From contig NZ_JABFCZ010000022.1 of assembly GCF_014692675.1 (NCBI RefSeq), positions 59,273 through 123,272 of the forward strand: a stretch of 64,000 bases of DNA. The letters run 5' to 3'. A program made the translations under genes and the position numbers. Positions 44,966 to 59,540 of this stretch are shown here, piece after piece; positions within the stretch are counted from its first letter, which is position 1, and the number at the start of each line of letters is the position of its first letter. This stretch comes from Roseibium aggregatum (lineage in GTDB: Bacteria; Pseudomonadota; Alphaproteobacteria; Rhizobiales; Stappiaceae). Under the pieces are notes generated by a model, which was not told where the DNA came from, ran no database searches, and saw nothing but the letters and a program-made list of their open reading frames with translations.

Positions 44966-46231
44966 ATGGTTTGTTTCAAAAGAGACGGGGCGCGGGTTGA
45001 GGCCGAAAATACCCGCCCCACGGGAATGCCGGGTTTCGCGCGCAGTCTGCTTGCTGCGGCGCTTTTGACCCTGACCACGGCTGCGGCTCAGGCAGATCCG
45101 GGGTTTGACCGGTTTGTCAAAGCTCTCTGGCCGGATGCGAAAGCCGCGGGCATCAGCCCGGCAACATTCAATCACATCTTTACCGGCATGGATCCGGATC
45201 CGGATACGGTCCGGCTGATGGACCAGCAGTCGGAATTCGTGAAACCGATCTGGGACTATCTGGATTCGGCCGTTTCGGATGATCGCGTCTCACGCGGGCG
45301 GGAACTTCTCGAAAAATACGACGGGGTGCTGGGGCAGATCGAAAGCCGTTACGGGGTCGACCGCGAAGCCGTTCTGGCGATCTGGGGCATGGAAACCAAC
45401 TACGGCACCTATCTGGGTCGGCACAATGTGATCAGGGCCCTGGCGACGCTTGCCTATGAAGCGCCCCGCCGCAGGGATTACTGGCGCAGGGAACTCCTCA
45501 AGGCGGTCGGCGTGATCCAGGGCGGGCACGTCCGTTTCGAGGACATGGAAGGATCCTGGGCCGGTGCCATGGGGCATACCCAGTTCATGCCGTCGAGCTG
45601 GGAGGCCTATGCCAGGGATTTCAACGGCGACGGACGGCGCGATATCTGGACGTCGATCCCGGATGCCCTGGCATCGACCGCCTATTATCTGGAAAAGCAT
45701 GGCTGGCAGACCGGCAAGACCTGGGGCTACGAGGTCAGGCTGCCGGCCGGGTTCGATTTCCATCTTGCTGACGACAAGACGACAATGACCATTGGCGAGT
45801 GGACCCGGCACGGTGTTTCGAGAGCCAACGGCAAGGAATTTCCGCGGCCGTCAGACAGGGCCATCCTGGTCATGCCGGCCGGCGCCAGCGGACCGGCGTT
45901 TCTCATGTTGAAGAATTTCTACGTGATCAAGCGCTACAACCACTCCACGTCCTATGCGCTGGCGGTCGGACATCTCGCTGACCGGATCATCGGCGGCGGT
46001 CCGCTTGCCGGAGACTGGTCGAGGGAATACCTGCCGCTGTCGCGGACGGAAATGACCGAACTCCAGCGGGAGCTGAACCGGCGGGGATTCCATGTCGGTG
46101 AGGCGGACGGCCGGGTGGGACCGGCGACCCGGAAGGGGATCAGGGCCTATCAGCGGGCGCGGGGACTTGTCCCGGACGGTTATCCGTCGGTGGTTTTGCT
46201 GGCACGGATCAAGCTGGACAGCTACAATTAG
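44966..46231 (+). CDS. Lytic murein transglycosylase (MltB-like) with peptidoglycan-binding domain
   Basis: A 421-residue periplasmic enzyme that cleaves peptidoglycan glycan strands. The signal ends at AAAQA before DPGFDRF. The SLT_2 (MltB) catalytic domain has the catalytic Glu in AIWGMETNYGTYLG, then GSWAGAMGHTQFMPSSW and DGRRDIW; the last 65 residues are a PG_binding_1 domain (LQRELNRRGFHVGEADGRVG). The ATG at 44966, 5 nt after GAGGAGG, decides the start. No lipobox is visible, so it is probably soluble. The following SGNH-like gene is 33 nt downstream and may be co-expressed. Confidence 0.93.
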   Translation: MVCFKRDGARVEAENTRPTGMPGFARSLLAAALLTLTTAAAQADPGFDRFVKALWPDAKAAGISPATFNHIFTGMDPDPDTVRLMDQQSEFVKPIWDYLDSAVSDDRVSRGRELLEKYDGVLGQIESRYGVDREAVLAIWGMETNYGTYLGRHNVIRALATLAYEAPRRRDYWRRELLKAVGVIQGGHVRFEDMEGSWAGAMGHTQFMPSSWEAYARDFNGDGRRDIWTSIPDALASTAYYLEKHGWQTGKTWGYEVRLPAGFDFHLADDKTTMTIGEWTRHGVSRANGKEFPRPSDRAILVMPAGASGPAFLMLKNFYVIKRYNHSTSYALAVGHLADRIIGGGPLAGDWSREYLPLSRTEMTELQRELNRRGFHVGEADGRVGPATRKGIRAYQRARGLVPDGYPSVVLLARIKLDSYN

Positions 46232-46264
46232 GTTCGATCCGTAACCGAGAGCAAAGGCGATCCC

Positions 46265-47401
46265 GTGTGCAACTTCGGCAGAAAGGCTCTGGGACGCGGC
46301 CTCAAGTGTCTGGCCGTCGTCCTCCTTGCCGTCTCGACCGCCATTGTCGTTCTTGAGCCCATGGATCCGGCCTTTGCGCAAAGCAGGGGCGCCCGTTCGG
46401 AAGACACCCGGTCCTTCAATCCGTTCCGGCCCCTGCTCCGTCTCTTCGGAGGAGGCGGCAGGGAACATCGTACCCGGCAGAAGGCCGACGCGCCGGCCAA
46501 GCGCGTCACCCGCCCGGCCGAAACGCCGCCGGCCTTCGCCGAAGAGCCGAAAGATCCCGATGCGGGCGTGATCCTGGTCGTCGGGGACCGGATGGCGCGC
46601 GGCGTGGGCGGCGGGCTGAAATACCTGCTCGCCGACAAGCCGATGGTTCGGGTCGAGCTCCTGACGGAGGACAAGAAAGGCCTTGCCGGAGACGCGGCGC
46701 CGGACTGGGATACCGAGCTGCTGGCGAAGATCCGCGGTGCGGACGTCAAGGCGGTCGTGGTCATGTTGGGGCAGAATGATCTTGGCAAGAAATTTTCCGG
46801 CGAACCGCCGGTCGAGTTCCTGACCGATGCCTGGATCGAGGCCTACCGAAAGAAGGTCTCCGATCTGGTGCGCACGGTCCGGCAGGAACGAAAGCCGCTG
46901 GTCTGGGTCGGTCTGCCGCCGACGAATGCGGAAATCACGAATACCGATTTCGGCCAGTTGAACACGATCTTCCAGGGCGAGCTGTCGGATTCGCGGACGT
47001 GGTACGTCGATATCTGGGACATTTTCCTGAACGAGGACGGCACCTATTCCTCCTACGGTCCCAACGTCGACGGCAAGAACGCCCGGCTGCGCAGCGGCGA
47101 CAAAATCGGATTCACATGGGCCGGCTACCAGAAGGTGGCGTTCTTCGTCGAACGCGAACTGTCCCGCATTCTCGGCGGCTACGGTGGTTATGCCTTTGAA
47201 GGCGTCGATGACGATCCGGATTTCATCGTGCTCACGGGCCGTGTGACCTCGCCCGAGGACGAACTCCTGGGCGGGAAAGACAATACGCCGGACCTGAAGG
47301 AAGACTCGGTCGCCTATCGCTTCTTCGTCAAGGGCGAAAGCCTGCCGGAGATGCCGGGACGTGTGGACGATACAAAGCGGGCGGTTCCAGGCGGGTCCTG
47401 A
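46265..47401 (+). CDS. SGNH-hydrolase-like (DUF459) periplasmic protein with degenerate active site
   Basis: A 378-residue protein starting at GTG 46265, with a signal peptide (CLAVVLLAVSTAIVV ending AFAQ) and a disordered Arg/Pro-rich segment before an SGNH/DUF459 domain from about residue 100. Of the four blocks, block I should be G-D-S but reads VVGDRMARGVG, with Arg109 replacing the nucleophile Ser; block III LGQNDLG keeps Asn171; block V, expected D-G-x-H-F-T, reads GDKIGFTWAG, so the His is replaced by Gly282. Hydrolase activity therefore looks lost, while the fold is kept. It sits behind a lytic transglycosylase, so a role in binding or regulating cell-wall enzymes is possible (inference). 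Confidence 0.8.
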   Translation: MCNFGRKALGRGLKCLAVVLLAVSTAIVVLEPMDPAFAQSRGARSEDTRSFNPFRPLLRLFGGGGREHRTRQKADAPAKRVTRPAETPPAFAEEPKDPDAGVILVVGDRMARGVGGGLKYLLADKPMVRVELLTEDKKGLAGDAAPDWDTELLAKIRGADVKAVVVMLGQNDLGKKFSGEPPVEFLTDAWIEAYRKKVSDLVRTVRQERKPLVWVGLPPTNAEITNTDFGQLNTIFQGELSDSRTWYVDIWDIFLNEDGTYSSYGPNVDGKNARLRSGDKIGFTWAGYQKVAFFVERELSRILGGYGGYAFEGVDDDPDFIVLTGRVTSPEDELLGGKDNTPDLKEDSVAYRFFVKGESLPEMPGRVDDTKRAVPGGS

Positions 47402-47429
47402 AAATCAAAGCCGATAATGGAGAAACAAA

Positions 47430-47453
47430 AAGGGCCGCCCGGGAGCGGCCCTT
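47430..47453. terminator. Bidirectional terminator between SGNH-like gene and gltD
   Basis: AAGGGCCGC-N6-GCGGCCCTT, 9-bp perfect stem. On the minus strand it is followed by TTTGTTTC (strong for gltD); on the plus strand by ATCGTTTT. Confidence 0.85.
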
Positions 47454-47477
47454 ATCGTTTTGAAGCCCTGCAGCATC

Positions 47478-48908
<1,431 letters not shown>

Positions 48909-48994
48909 GGCAACCTCCTTGCAAACTCATGTCTCACTGACCGGCTGCGACCGGGTGTTCACCCCGAGAGCCGGCACGATTTCTTTTCCGTAGC

Positions 48995-53725
<4,731 letters not shown>

Positions 53726-53858
53726 GTGCGCCCTCAACGTTACCCCAGTCGCCGCCGTGGTTTGAAGCGTCGGGTCCCGTCCGGGTCGCGTTCCTGTCCG
53801 GACGCGGCTCGTGCGACGACCTTGGCTTCAGCCCCGGCTCTGTCGAAATATCTAACGT

Positions 53859-53930
53859 CTCGCCTCCGGAAGGCGAGCCGTCTTAATGACGCGGCCTGTT
53901 TGCAAGGCCGCCGGGAGCTTTCCGCTCCCG
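53859..53930 (-). promoter_or_regulatory. Three consecutive stem-loops in the gltB leader
   Basis: Reading toward gltB: CGGGAGC-N5-GCTCCCG (53930-53912), GCGGCCT-N7-AGGCCGC (53911-53891) and CTCGCCT-N5-AGGCGAG (53877-53859), all perfect 7-bp stems, the first two adjacent. They end 134 nt before the gltB start. They may form a regulatory leader or a processed RNA; no known riboswitch class is recognised. Confidence 0.5.
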
Positions 53931-54349
53931 CCATTCGGCGCCATCCCTTTGGCATCCGAGCGGTCAGCCCGGCCTTTTCGATCCGATCGGTTCAGCGCCT
54001 CGTTTACGCATTTCTTGAACCTTTGATCAAAAAGGGACAGTGATCCTGTCCTATTCCGAGCGGCGCGACCATGCCAGATTTCGAAGCCATGGGCAAGACC
54101 GTTTATATACTGTAAAATTACAAAAGTTTCGCCCTCAATGTCCCAATTGCGAATTTATGACGTAACCGGGCCGTTTTGGCGTAAGATTCTTTCGTCGGCC
54201 TAAAACGCTATAATCGCTGTTCATTTTTCAGTCACGGCCGTTTGATTTCCTATTGAAGGGGGAACTGCCCATTTTTTCGTCACGGCAAGGGCGACATGGT
54301 GTCGTGATGCCGGACCAAACGAATTGCTTTTGATCCGAGGAGTCCGCAA
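53931..54349. other. Intergenic region between divergent gltB and bufferin operons
   Basis: No coding sequence is supported. It contains a GGACAG-N5-CTGTCC dyad (54035-54051), AT-rich stretches with possible -10 hexamers (TATACT near 54108, TATAAT at 54209-54214), a direct repeat of CGTAA at 54161 and 54180, and a hairpin GCGACA-TGG-TGTCGT near 54291-54305 in the leader of the bufferin precursor. The promoter positions are not certain. Confidence 0.4.
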
Positions 54350-54649
54350 ATGAAAACAAAGGTCATGTCCGCCGCAATCGTCGCAGGTGCTGTCGCAACC
54401 GCCGTTGCCGGGATTTCGCTGCCGAACACCGCAAGCGCCCAGGCAAAGGAGAAGTGTTACGGCGTGTCCCTGAAGGGGCAGAACGACTGCAAGGCAGGGC
54501 CTGGAACCACGTGTGCCGGAACCTCGACGATCGATTACCAGGGCAATGCGTGGACCCTGGTCCCGAAAGGCACCTGCGAAACGATGGAATTGCCGGGCGA
54601 CCGCAAGGGGTCGTTGACCGAGCTCGACCGCGATCTCCCGAAGGCCTGA
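54350..54649 (+). CDS. bufA1: Bufferin precursor (DUF2282 family, BufA1-like RiPP)
   Basis: A 99-residue exported peptide. Residues 1-30 are a Sec signal ending TASA before QAKEK, long for a RiPP leader and typical of bufferins. The mature part has four cysteines, Cys36, Cys47, Cys55 and Cys76, in the DUF2282 pattern: [33 protein letters not shown] and VPKGTC. In studied bufferins the MNIO enzyme converts core cysteines into thiooxazole rings, and the mature product binds copper in the periplasm. GAGGAG precedes ATG 54350. The downstream hairpin and the BufB, BufC and DoxX genes complete the classical operon. Confidence 0.93.
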   Translation: MKTKVMSAAIVAGAVATAVAGISLPNTASAQAKEKCYGVSLKGQNDCKAGPGTTCAGTSTIDYQGNAWTLVPKGTCETMELPGDRKGSLTELDRDLPKA

Positions 54650-54675
54650 CGCTGCCTTTCTTCAAGGCTATATAT

Positions 54676-54704
54676 AAAGCCGGGCGCTCCGCCGCGCCGG
54701 CTTT
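54676..54704 (+). terminator. Attenuator hairpin between RiPP precursor and its enzymes
   Basis: AAAGCCGG ... CCGGCTTT, an 8-bp perfect stem closing a GC-rich 13-nt loop, 27 nt after the precursor stop. It probably limits read-through, so that more precursor than modifying enzyme is made. Confidence 0.55.
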
Positions 54705-54786
54705 CCAGTCCGGCCTGTGACTTGAAAGGCGGCCGAAGCCGGCAAAGCGGAAATCGGCCGCGCCGTGAGATCCTGAAGAGGTCCCG

Positions 54787-55686
54787 ATGACATCCAGTCC
54801 GCACAGCCCGACTGCCGTACCCCGGATTGCCCCGGACGTGCCTGCGCGGGCGGGCGCCGGGCTGAAGGCAGAGCATGTGGCCGAGATTCTGGACACCCGG
54901 CCGGCGATCGGGTTTTTCGAGGTTCACGCGGAAAACTACATGGGCGGCGGCGGTGCCCCGCACCGGCAGCTGCAGGCGATCCGCCGCGACTATCCGCTAT
55001 CGTTGCACGGCGTGGGACTTTCGATCGGTGGCGACGGGCCGCTCGACCGGGATCATCTGCAGCGGCTTCAAGCGTTGAACACCCGCTATGAGCCGGGCCT
55101 GTTTTCCGAACACCTGGCCTGGTCGACCCACGACACGACCTATTACAACGACCTTCTGCCGGTGCCTTATACGCAAGTGACCCTGCAGCGCGTGTGCGAT
55201 CATATCGACGAGGTGCAGGAGGTCATGGGCCGCAGGATGCTTCTGGAAAATCCCTCGACCTATGTCGCCTTCGACCGCAGCACCATGGGCGAACTGGACT
55301 TCCTGCGCGAAATAACCCGCCGAACCGGATGCGGACTGCTGCTCGACGTCAACAATGTCCACGTTTCCTGCGTCAATCACCAGAGCTCGGCGGAAGCCTA
55401 TATCGAGGCCTTTCCCATGGAAGCGGTCGGCGAACTGCACCTGGGCGGCCACGCGCCCGATACGGACGATGACGGCCGGCCGCTTTTGATCGATGCCCAC
55501 GACCGGGCGGTCGATGCGACCGTCTGGAAACTCTACGAACGGGTCCTGAAACGGACCGGGCCGCTACCGACGCTGATTGAATGGGACAATGACGTTCCGG
55601 CCTGGCCCGTGCTTCAGTCGCAAGCGCAGGCGGCGGACCGGATCCTTGAGCGGGTCACGGGCGTGGAGCTGAAACGTGCGATCTGA
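54787..55686 (+). CDS. bufB1: MNIO-family RiPP-modifying enzyme (DUF692, BufB)
   Basis: A 299-residue multinuclear non-heme iron oxygenase with a TIM-barrel fold. Metal-ligand segments of the family are seen in order: [61 protein letters not shown] and LIEWDND. The enzyme uses a mixed-valence iron centre and oxygen to modify cysteines of the precursor encoded just upstream. The ATG lies 137 nt after the precursor stop, beyond the attenuator hairpin. Its end overlaps the BufC start by 11 nt. Confidence 0.94.
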   Translation: MTSSPHSPTAVPRIAPDVPARAGAGLKAEHVAEILDTRPAIGFFEVHAENYMGGGGAPHRQLQAIRRDYPLSLHGVGLSIGGDGPLDRDHLQRLQALNTRYEPGLFSEHLAWSTHDTTYYNDLLPVPYTQVTLQRVCDHIDEVQEVMGRRMLLENPSTYVAFDRSTMGELDFLREITRRTGCGLLLDVNNVHVSCVNHQSSAEAYIEAFPMEAVGELHLGGHAPDTDDDGRPLLIDAHDRAVDATVWKLYERVLKRTGPLPTLIEWDNDVPAWPVLQSQAQAADRILERVTGVELKRAI

Positions 55687-56476
55687 CACCGATGCCTGCC
55701 GGACAATGTCTTCTTTTTCCGCCGCGCTGACCGATGCGGACCTGCCGGTGCCGGACGGTGTCGTCGGGCCTGACGGCAAACCGGCGCCGAAACGCTTCAA
55801 CGTCTACCGCAACAACGTGATCGTCAGCCTGACGGAGGCGCTGGCGCAGACGTATCCCGCCATCGAACGTTTGCTCGGCGAGGACTACTTCAAGGCGCTT
55901 GCGCGCAGCTTCGTCACCGAACATCCGCCGACGTCTCCGGTGCTTTTATGGTACGGAGCGGAATTTCCGGATTTCATAGAGACCTTCCCGCCGCTTAGGC
56001 ATTATCCGTATCTGGCGGATGTGGCCCGCCTCGAATGGGCCTGGCTTCAGGCCTATCACGCGGAAGATGCCGAACCGCTCGATCCGCAGGTGCTGGGCTC
56101 TGTGTCGCCCGAGCGCGTCGCGGATGTCCGTTTCACGATCCATCCGGCCGCAAGCTGCATCAGTTCGCGCTGGCCGGTGTTCTCCATCGCACTGGCGAAC
56201 CGGTTTTGCCTCGAAGATCCGCCGGCCATCGACCTTGAACAGTCAGAAAGCGTGCTTGTCGCCCGGCCGGATCTGGAGGTCGGGCTTCACCCGATGCGTC
56301 CGGGAGCGGATCTGTTTTTTCGCGCGCTTGAAACACACACATTGCAGGAGGCGGCCAACAAGGCCCTTGCAGAGATATCCGAATTCGATTTGTCTGGTTG
56401 CCTGTCCGATTTCCTGTCCGTCGGAGCCTTCTCCGGCCTTGGTCCGGTCGGCGCTCCGGCAGATCGGTCAACATGA
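55676..56476 (+). CDS. bufC1: BufC-type MNIO partner protein (DUF2063)
   Basis: A 266-residue protein of the DUF2063 family, annotated elsewhere as putative DNA-binding but acting as the recognition partner that brings the precursor to the MNIO enzyme. The N-terminal part ([30 protein letters not shown], split around residues 45-75) is the family signature. I choose GTG 55676, 7 nt after GGAG and overlapping bufB, over ATG 55706, which has no ribosome site. Translation is coupled to bufB. A C-terminal winged region is presumed from the family. Confidence 0.88.
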   Translation: MRSDTDACRTMSSFSAALTDADLPVPDGVVGPDGKPAPKRFNVYRNNVIVSLTEALAQTYPAIERLLGEDYFKALARSFVTEHPPTSPVLLWYGAEFPDFIETFPPLRHYPYLADVARLEWAWLQAYHAEDAEPLDPQVLGSVSPERVADVRFTIHPAASCISSRWPVFSIALANRFCLEDPPAIDLEQSESVLVARPDLEVGLHPMRPGADLFFRALETHTLQEAANKALAEISEFDLSGCLSDFLSVGAFSGLGPVGAPADRST

Positions 56477-56489
56477 CAAAGGGGGAGGT

Positions 56490-57077
56490 ATGAGCGGTTT
56501 GATCGGTTTTCTCATGAGGCTTTACGGCGGCTTCTTCGGCGCTCTGGAACGCCTGACCAACGGCTGGCTCCTCGGCCTTGCCGCCCGCTTCGTCTTCGCC
56601 AGCGTCCTGCTCGTCTATTTCATCAATTCAGGCCTCACCAAGATCGGCAACGGCCCGCTCGGTTTCCTGTCGCCGAGCGACGGGGCCTATGCCCAGATCC
56701 TGCCGACCCTCATGGAAAAGGTCAGCTACGACACCAGCCAGATCCCGTTTTTCCCCTATGGACTGATCGTGCTGTTGGGGACCTGGGCGGAGTTCATCCT
56801 TCCGGTTCTGATCACGGTGGGTCTTTTCACCCGTGCGGCCAGCCTCGGCATGATCATCTTCGTGGTCGTCATGACCTATGTGGACATCACCGGACTTCAC
56901 GTGGGGGCGGACACGATCGGGGCGCTGTTCGACGGCAACCCGAGTTCGCTCATTTCAGATCAGCGGCTGATGTGGGTCTTCGTCCTGCTGGTGCCGGTTC
57001 TGAAAGGCGGCGGATATCTGTCGCTCGATACCCTGCTCGGATCCTACTACCGCAAGCGTGAGCGCTATTATTATTAA
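56490..57077 (+). CDS. DoxX-family membrane protein of the bufferin operon
   Basis: A 195-residue four-helix membrane protein. It shows the DoxX pattern: LAARFVFASVLLVYFINSGLTK in the first helix, GLIVLLGTWAEFILPVLITVG, and AASLGMIIFVVVMTYVDI. ATG 56490 follows GGGGGAGG, an excellent ribosome site, 13 nt after the BufC stop. DoxX members recur in bufferin operons, where their role is unclear; quinol or thiol redox function at the membrane has been suggested for the family. The C-terminus YYRKRERYYY is very basic and aromatic. Confidence 0.9.
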   Translation: MSGLIGFLMRLYGGFFGALERLTNGWLLGLAARFVFASVLLVYFINSGLTKIGNGPLGFLSPSDGAYAQILPTLMEKVSYDTSQIPFFPYGLIVLLGTWAEFILPVLITVGLFTRAASLGMIIFVVVMTYVDITGLHVGADTIGALFDGNPSSLISDQRLMWVFVLLVPVLKGGGYLSLDTLLGSYYRKRERYYY

Positions 57078-57140
57078 AGCGGGTCCGGATACCGGTTTCG
57101 CGACCTTGTCGGCTGGCGAATTAGCTGATTAAACCGGGGC

Positions 57141-58196
57141 ATGAATTTCGCCAGTGACAATTGGGCGGGTGCCACGGAGCCGGTGATGGCTGCCCTGGCC
57201 CGCCATCAAGCCGGAGCCGTGCCGTCCTACGGCGTGGATCCGCTTTCCAAATCCGTGACGGACCGGCTCTCGGAGATTTTCGAGCGCGAGGTCGCCGTCT
57301 TTTTCGTCGGAACCGGCTCGGCGGCGAACGCATTGGCGCTGTCCGCCTATACGAAGCCGGGCGCGGCGTTTTTCTGCCATCCGGATGCGCATATCCAGGT
57401 CGATGAATGCGGCTGTCCGGAATTCTTCACCGGCGGCGGCAAGCTGGTTTCCGTTCCCGGTGAAAACGGCAAGATATCCGTTGAAGCCCTGGAAACGGCG
57501 ATTGCCGCATTCCCGGAGGGCGTCGTCCATCACGGACAGGCGGCCGCGATCTCCATCACCCAGGCAACCGAAAGCGGGACCGTCTACAGCCTCGACGAGA
57601 TCCGGGCGATCAAGGCGGTTGCGGTCACACGGGACCTGCCGCTCCACATGGACGGGGCCCGTTTTGCCAATGCGCTTGTTTCCCTCGGCTGTTCGCCGGC
57701 GGACATGACCTGGCGCGCGGGCGTCGATGTCCTGTCCTTCGGGGCGACAAAGAACGGCTGCTGGTGCGCGGAGGCCGTCGTCTTTTTCGATCCCGAATCG
57801 GCCAAAGGCTTTGAATATGCGCGCAAGCGCGCCGGGCATCTGTTTTCCAAGAGCCGGTTCATCGCCGCCCAGTTCGAAGGCTACCTCGCCGGTGACAACT
57901 GGCTGAAGACCGCAACCCATGCCAACCGCATGGCGCAAAAACTGGCCGACGGCATTCGCGATGCCGGCGGGCGCACGGCCTGGCCGGTGGAAGCCAACGA
58001 GCTGTTCCCGGTCCTGAAGAAGGCGGACGCCGAACGGCTCAAGGCCGCAGGAGCCTTTTTCTATGAATGGCCGGCCAGCGGCGTTCCGGCAGAAACAGGG
58101 CCCAAGGAGGACGAAGTCTGCCTCCGCCTGGTGACAAGTTTTGCCACGACCGAAGCGGATGTGGAGCGGTTCCTGACCCATCTCGCGGGAACCTGA
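57141..58196 (+). CDS. Low-specificity L-threonine aldolase family enzyme
   Basis: A 351-residue PLP enzyme that would cleave threonine or allo-threonine to glycine and acetaldehyde. It begins MNFASDNWAGATEPVMAAL, a family N-terminus; the cofactor Asp is in LHMDGARFANAL and the PLP Lys in SFGATKNG. HPDAHIQVDE holds the ring-stacking His. It is independent of the bufferin operon (63-nt gap). Confidence 0.9.
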   Translation: MNFASDNWAGATEPVMAALARHQAGAVPSYGVDPLSKSVTDRLSEIFEREVAVFFVGTGSAANALALSAYTKPGAAFFCHPDAHIQVDECGCPEFFTGGGKLVSVPGENGKISVEALETAIAAFPEGVVHHGQAAAISITQATESGTVYSLDEIRAIKAVAVTRDLPLHMDGARFANALVSLGCSPADMTWRAGVDVLSFGATKNGCWCAEAVVFFDPESAKGFEYARKRAGHLFSKSRFIAAQFEGYLAGDNWLKTATHANRMAQKLADGIRDAGGRTAWPVEANELFPVLKKADAERLKAAGAFFYEWPASGVPAETGPKEDEVCLRLVTSFATTEADVERFLTHLAGT

Positions 58197-58229
58197 TTCC
58201 CGCCGGAAATTCCGGCCGAAAACGAAATT

Positions 58230-58253
58230 GGGCGCCCGGTCTCCCGGACGCCC
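58230..58253. terminator. Terminator between convergent threonine aldolase and Hsp20 genes
   Basis: GGGCG-N-CCGG ... CCGG-N-CGCCC hairpin with one C/A mismatch, followed by GTTTCGG on the plus strand; placed between two convergent genes. Confidence 0.6.
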
Positions 58254-58301
58254 GTTTCGGCTCTAACGGTCTCCGCCTTTGTCAGGCGAAGCCGGAGCTT
58301 G

Positions 58302-58748
58302 TTAGTGAGCCTTGGTCTCGATCTGTTTCGGCGAACCGGAGCCGATCTCGATCTTGCGCGGCTTCATCGCTTCAGGAAGCTCGCGAACGAGATCGATGTG
58401 CAGGAGGCCGTTTTCAAGATGGGCGCCTTCCACACGGACGTGTTCGGCGAGCTGGAAGCGGCGTTCGAAGGCGCGCGACGCGATGCCGCGATAGAGAATG
58501 TCGCGGGTTTCGTCTTCGTCCTTCTTTTCACCCTTGATCGTCAGCACGTGTTCCTTTGCTTCCACCGACAGATCGGTTTCGGCGAAGCCGGCGACGGCCA
58601 TGGTGATGCGGTAGTTGTTCTCGTCGGTCCGCTCGATGTTGTAAGGCGGATAGCTCGGCGTTTCCGCATTTGCGGAATCCAGCATGGAGAACAGGCGATC
58701 GAAACCGATCGTCGAACGGTGCAGGGGGGTAAAATCAAAATGACGCAT
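58302..58748 (-). CDS. Small heat shock protein, Hsp20/IbpA family
   Basis: A 148-residue ATP-independent holdase chaperone. MRHFDFTPLHRSTIGFDRLF is the rhizobial class-A Hsp20 N-terminus; the alpha-crystallin domain spans YNIERTDENNYRI to GLLHIDLVRELPEA, with AxAGFAE..L and the C-terminal I-x-I motif (KIEIG). I choose ATG 58748 because an upstream open stretch overlaps the promoter and leader. A consensus sigma32 promoter and a leader of about 106 nt precede it. Confidence 0.93.
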   Translation of the reverse strand: MRHFDFTPLHRSTIGFDRLFSMLDSANAETPSYPPYNIERTDENNYRITMAVAGFAETDLSVEAKEHVLTIKGEKKDEDETRDILYRGIASRAFERRFQLAEHVRVEGAHLENGLLHIDLVRELPEAMKPRKIEIGSGSPKQIETKAH

Positions 58749-58854
58749 GGTCTTGTCCTCTTCTGATGAGCAACGTTTCCACTGACTTCCATGGTCCCCC
58801 GACTTCGGCGGGACGCGGACAGTCTTTGCAGCGCAGGCCCGACTGGCGCCTGCA
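58749..58854 (-). promoter_or_regulatory. Hsp20 leader, candidate ROSE-like RNA thermometer
   Basis: If transcription starts 6-7 nt after the -10 box, the leader is about 106 nt. Shortly before the AGAGGAC ribosome site (58755-58761) it carries TTGCT (58773-58769), the position and sequence class (UYGCU) that pairs with the Shine-Dalgarno in ROSE elements of rhizobial small heat-shock genes. Folding was not computed. Confidence 0.5.
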
Positions 58855-58860
58855 TGCAAG

Positions 58861-58889
58861 AGATGGGAACGGGAAATTTCGCTTTCAAG
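58861..58889 (-). promoter_or_regulatory. Sigma32 (RpoH) promoter of hsp20
   Basis: CTTGAAA (58889-58883) and CCCATCT (58867-58861) with a 15-nt gap match the alphaproteobacterial heat-shock promoter CTTGAA-N16-CCCATnT almost perfectly. Confidence 0.85.
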
Positions 58890-59026
58890 AGGGAAAAAGC
58901 GGGTTCGTGAACCGGTCCAGAAGCTGAACGGGGCATGAACAAGGCCTTCCGGTTAGGTTCAACCGCAAAGGGTCATCTTGTCTTCAACGCCGGCACAGGG
59001 CTGGCGATGAGAAAAGGAGATCCGTT

Positions 59027-59437
59027 ATGTCCATTTTGAAAACTCTCGTTTCCGCGCCGCTGGCAGGCGCGTTTCTGATCACCGCCGTGTCCCTCGGCGG
59101 CGTTGCCTCGGCCCAGGCCGCAGGTGCCCAGTTCAAGACCTCCGGGCCGGTTGCGGTTCAGGATATCGGCTTCCGTGGCGGACCTTATGGCGGCCGTCAC
59201 TGGCATGGTGAGCGGCCGGGTCGCTGGGAACGTCTCGGTCCGCGTCAGATCCGGCGCAGCTTGAGGCATCGCGGTTTCCATCGGATTCGCATTCTCGACG
59301 TGCGTGGTCCGGTCTACGTGATCAAGGCCCGCGGCTGGCGCGGTGCACGGGTCCGGCTTGTGGTCGATGCCTTCAATGGCCGGATCCTGCGGCAGCACGT
59401 GATCGGCCATCGCGCCGGTTGGGGTCACCGCTGGTGA
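59027..59437 (+). CDS. Small secreted Arg/His/Gly-rich protein, PepSY-like
   Basis: A 136-residue protein of unknown function. The signal peptide MSILKTLVSAPLAGAFLI ends near ASAQAAGA. A Gly/His/Arg-rich spacer (FRGGPYGGRHWHGERPGR) follows; the last 65 residues, with RQIRRSLRHRGFHRIRILDV, YVIKARGW and LVVDAFNGRILR, look like a PepSY-type domain, known for protease inhibition or envelope binding. AAAGGAG precedes ATG 59027. It is bounded by a terminator and has no operon partner. Confidence 0.7.
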   Translation: MSILKTLVSAPLAGAFLITAVSLGGVASAQAAGAQFKTSGPVAVQDIGFRGGPYGGRHWHGERPGRWERLGPRQIRRSLRHRGFHRIRILDVRGPVYVIKARGWRGARVRLVVDAFNGRILRQHVIGHRAGWGHRW

Positions 59438-59449
59438 GCACAGAAAACA

Positions 59450-59472
59450 GGCGTCCCTGACGCAGGGGCGCC
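59450..59472 (+). terminator. Terminator after the small secreted protein gene
   Basis: GGCGTCCCTG-ACG-CAGGGGCGCC, a 10-bp stem with one G-T pair, 12 nt after the stop, followed by CGTTTCCGG. Confidence 0.6.
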
Positions 59473-59540
59473 CGTTTCCGGTTGAGGACAGGATCGGCCG
59501 AAGGTATCAGTGAAGAACCGATTCCTTTGCAAGTTGCCGC

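Noticed and set aside
54161..54200. ECF sigma (SigF-type GTAACC ... CGAA) promoter before the bufferin operon
   Set aside because: GTAACC occurs at 54162 but no -10 element is at the required 16-nt distance; only a CGTAA direct repeat is seen.
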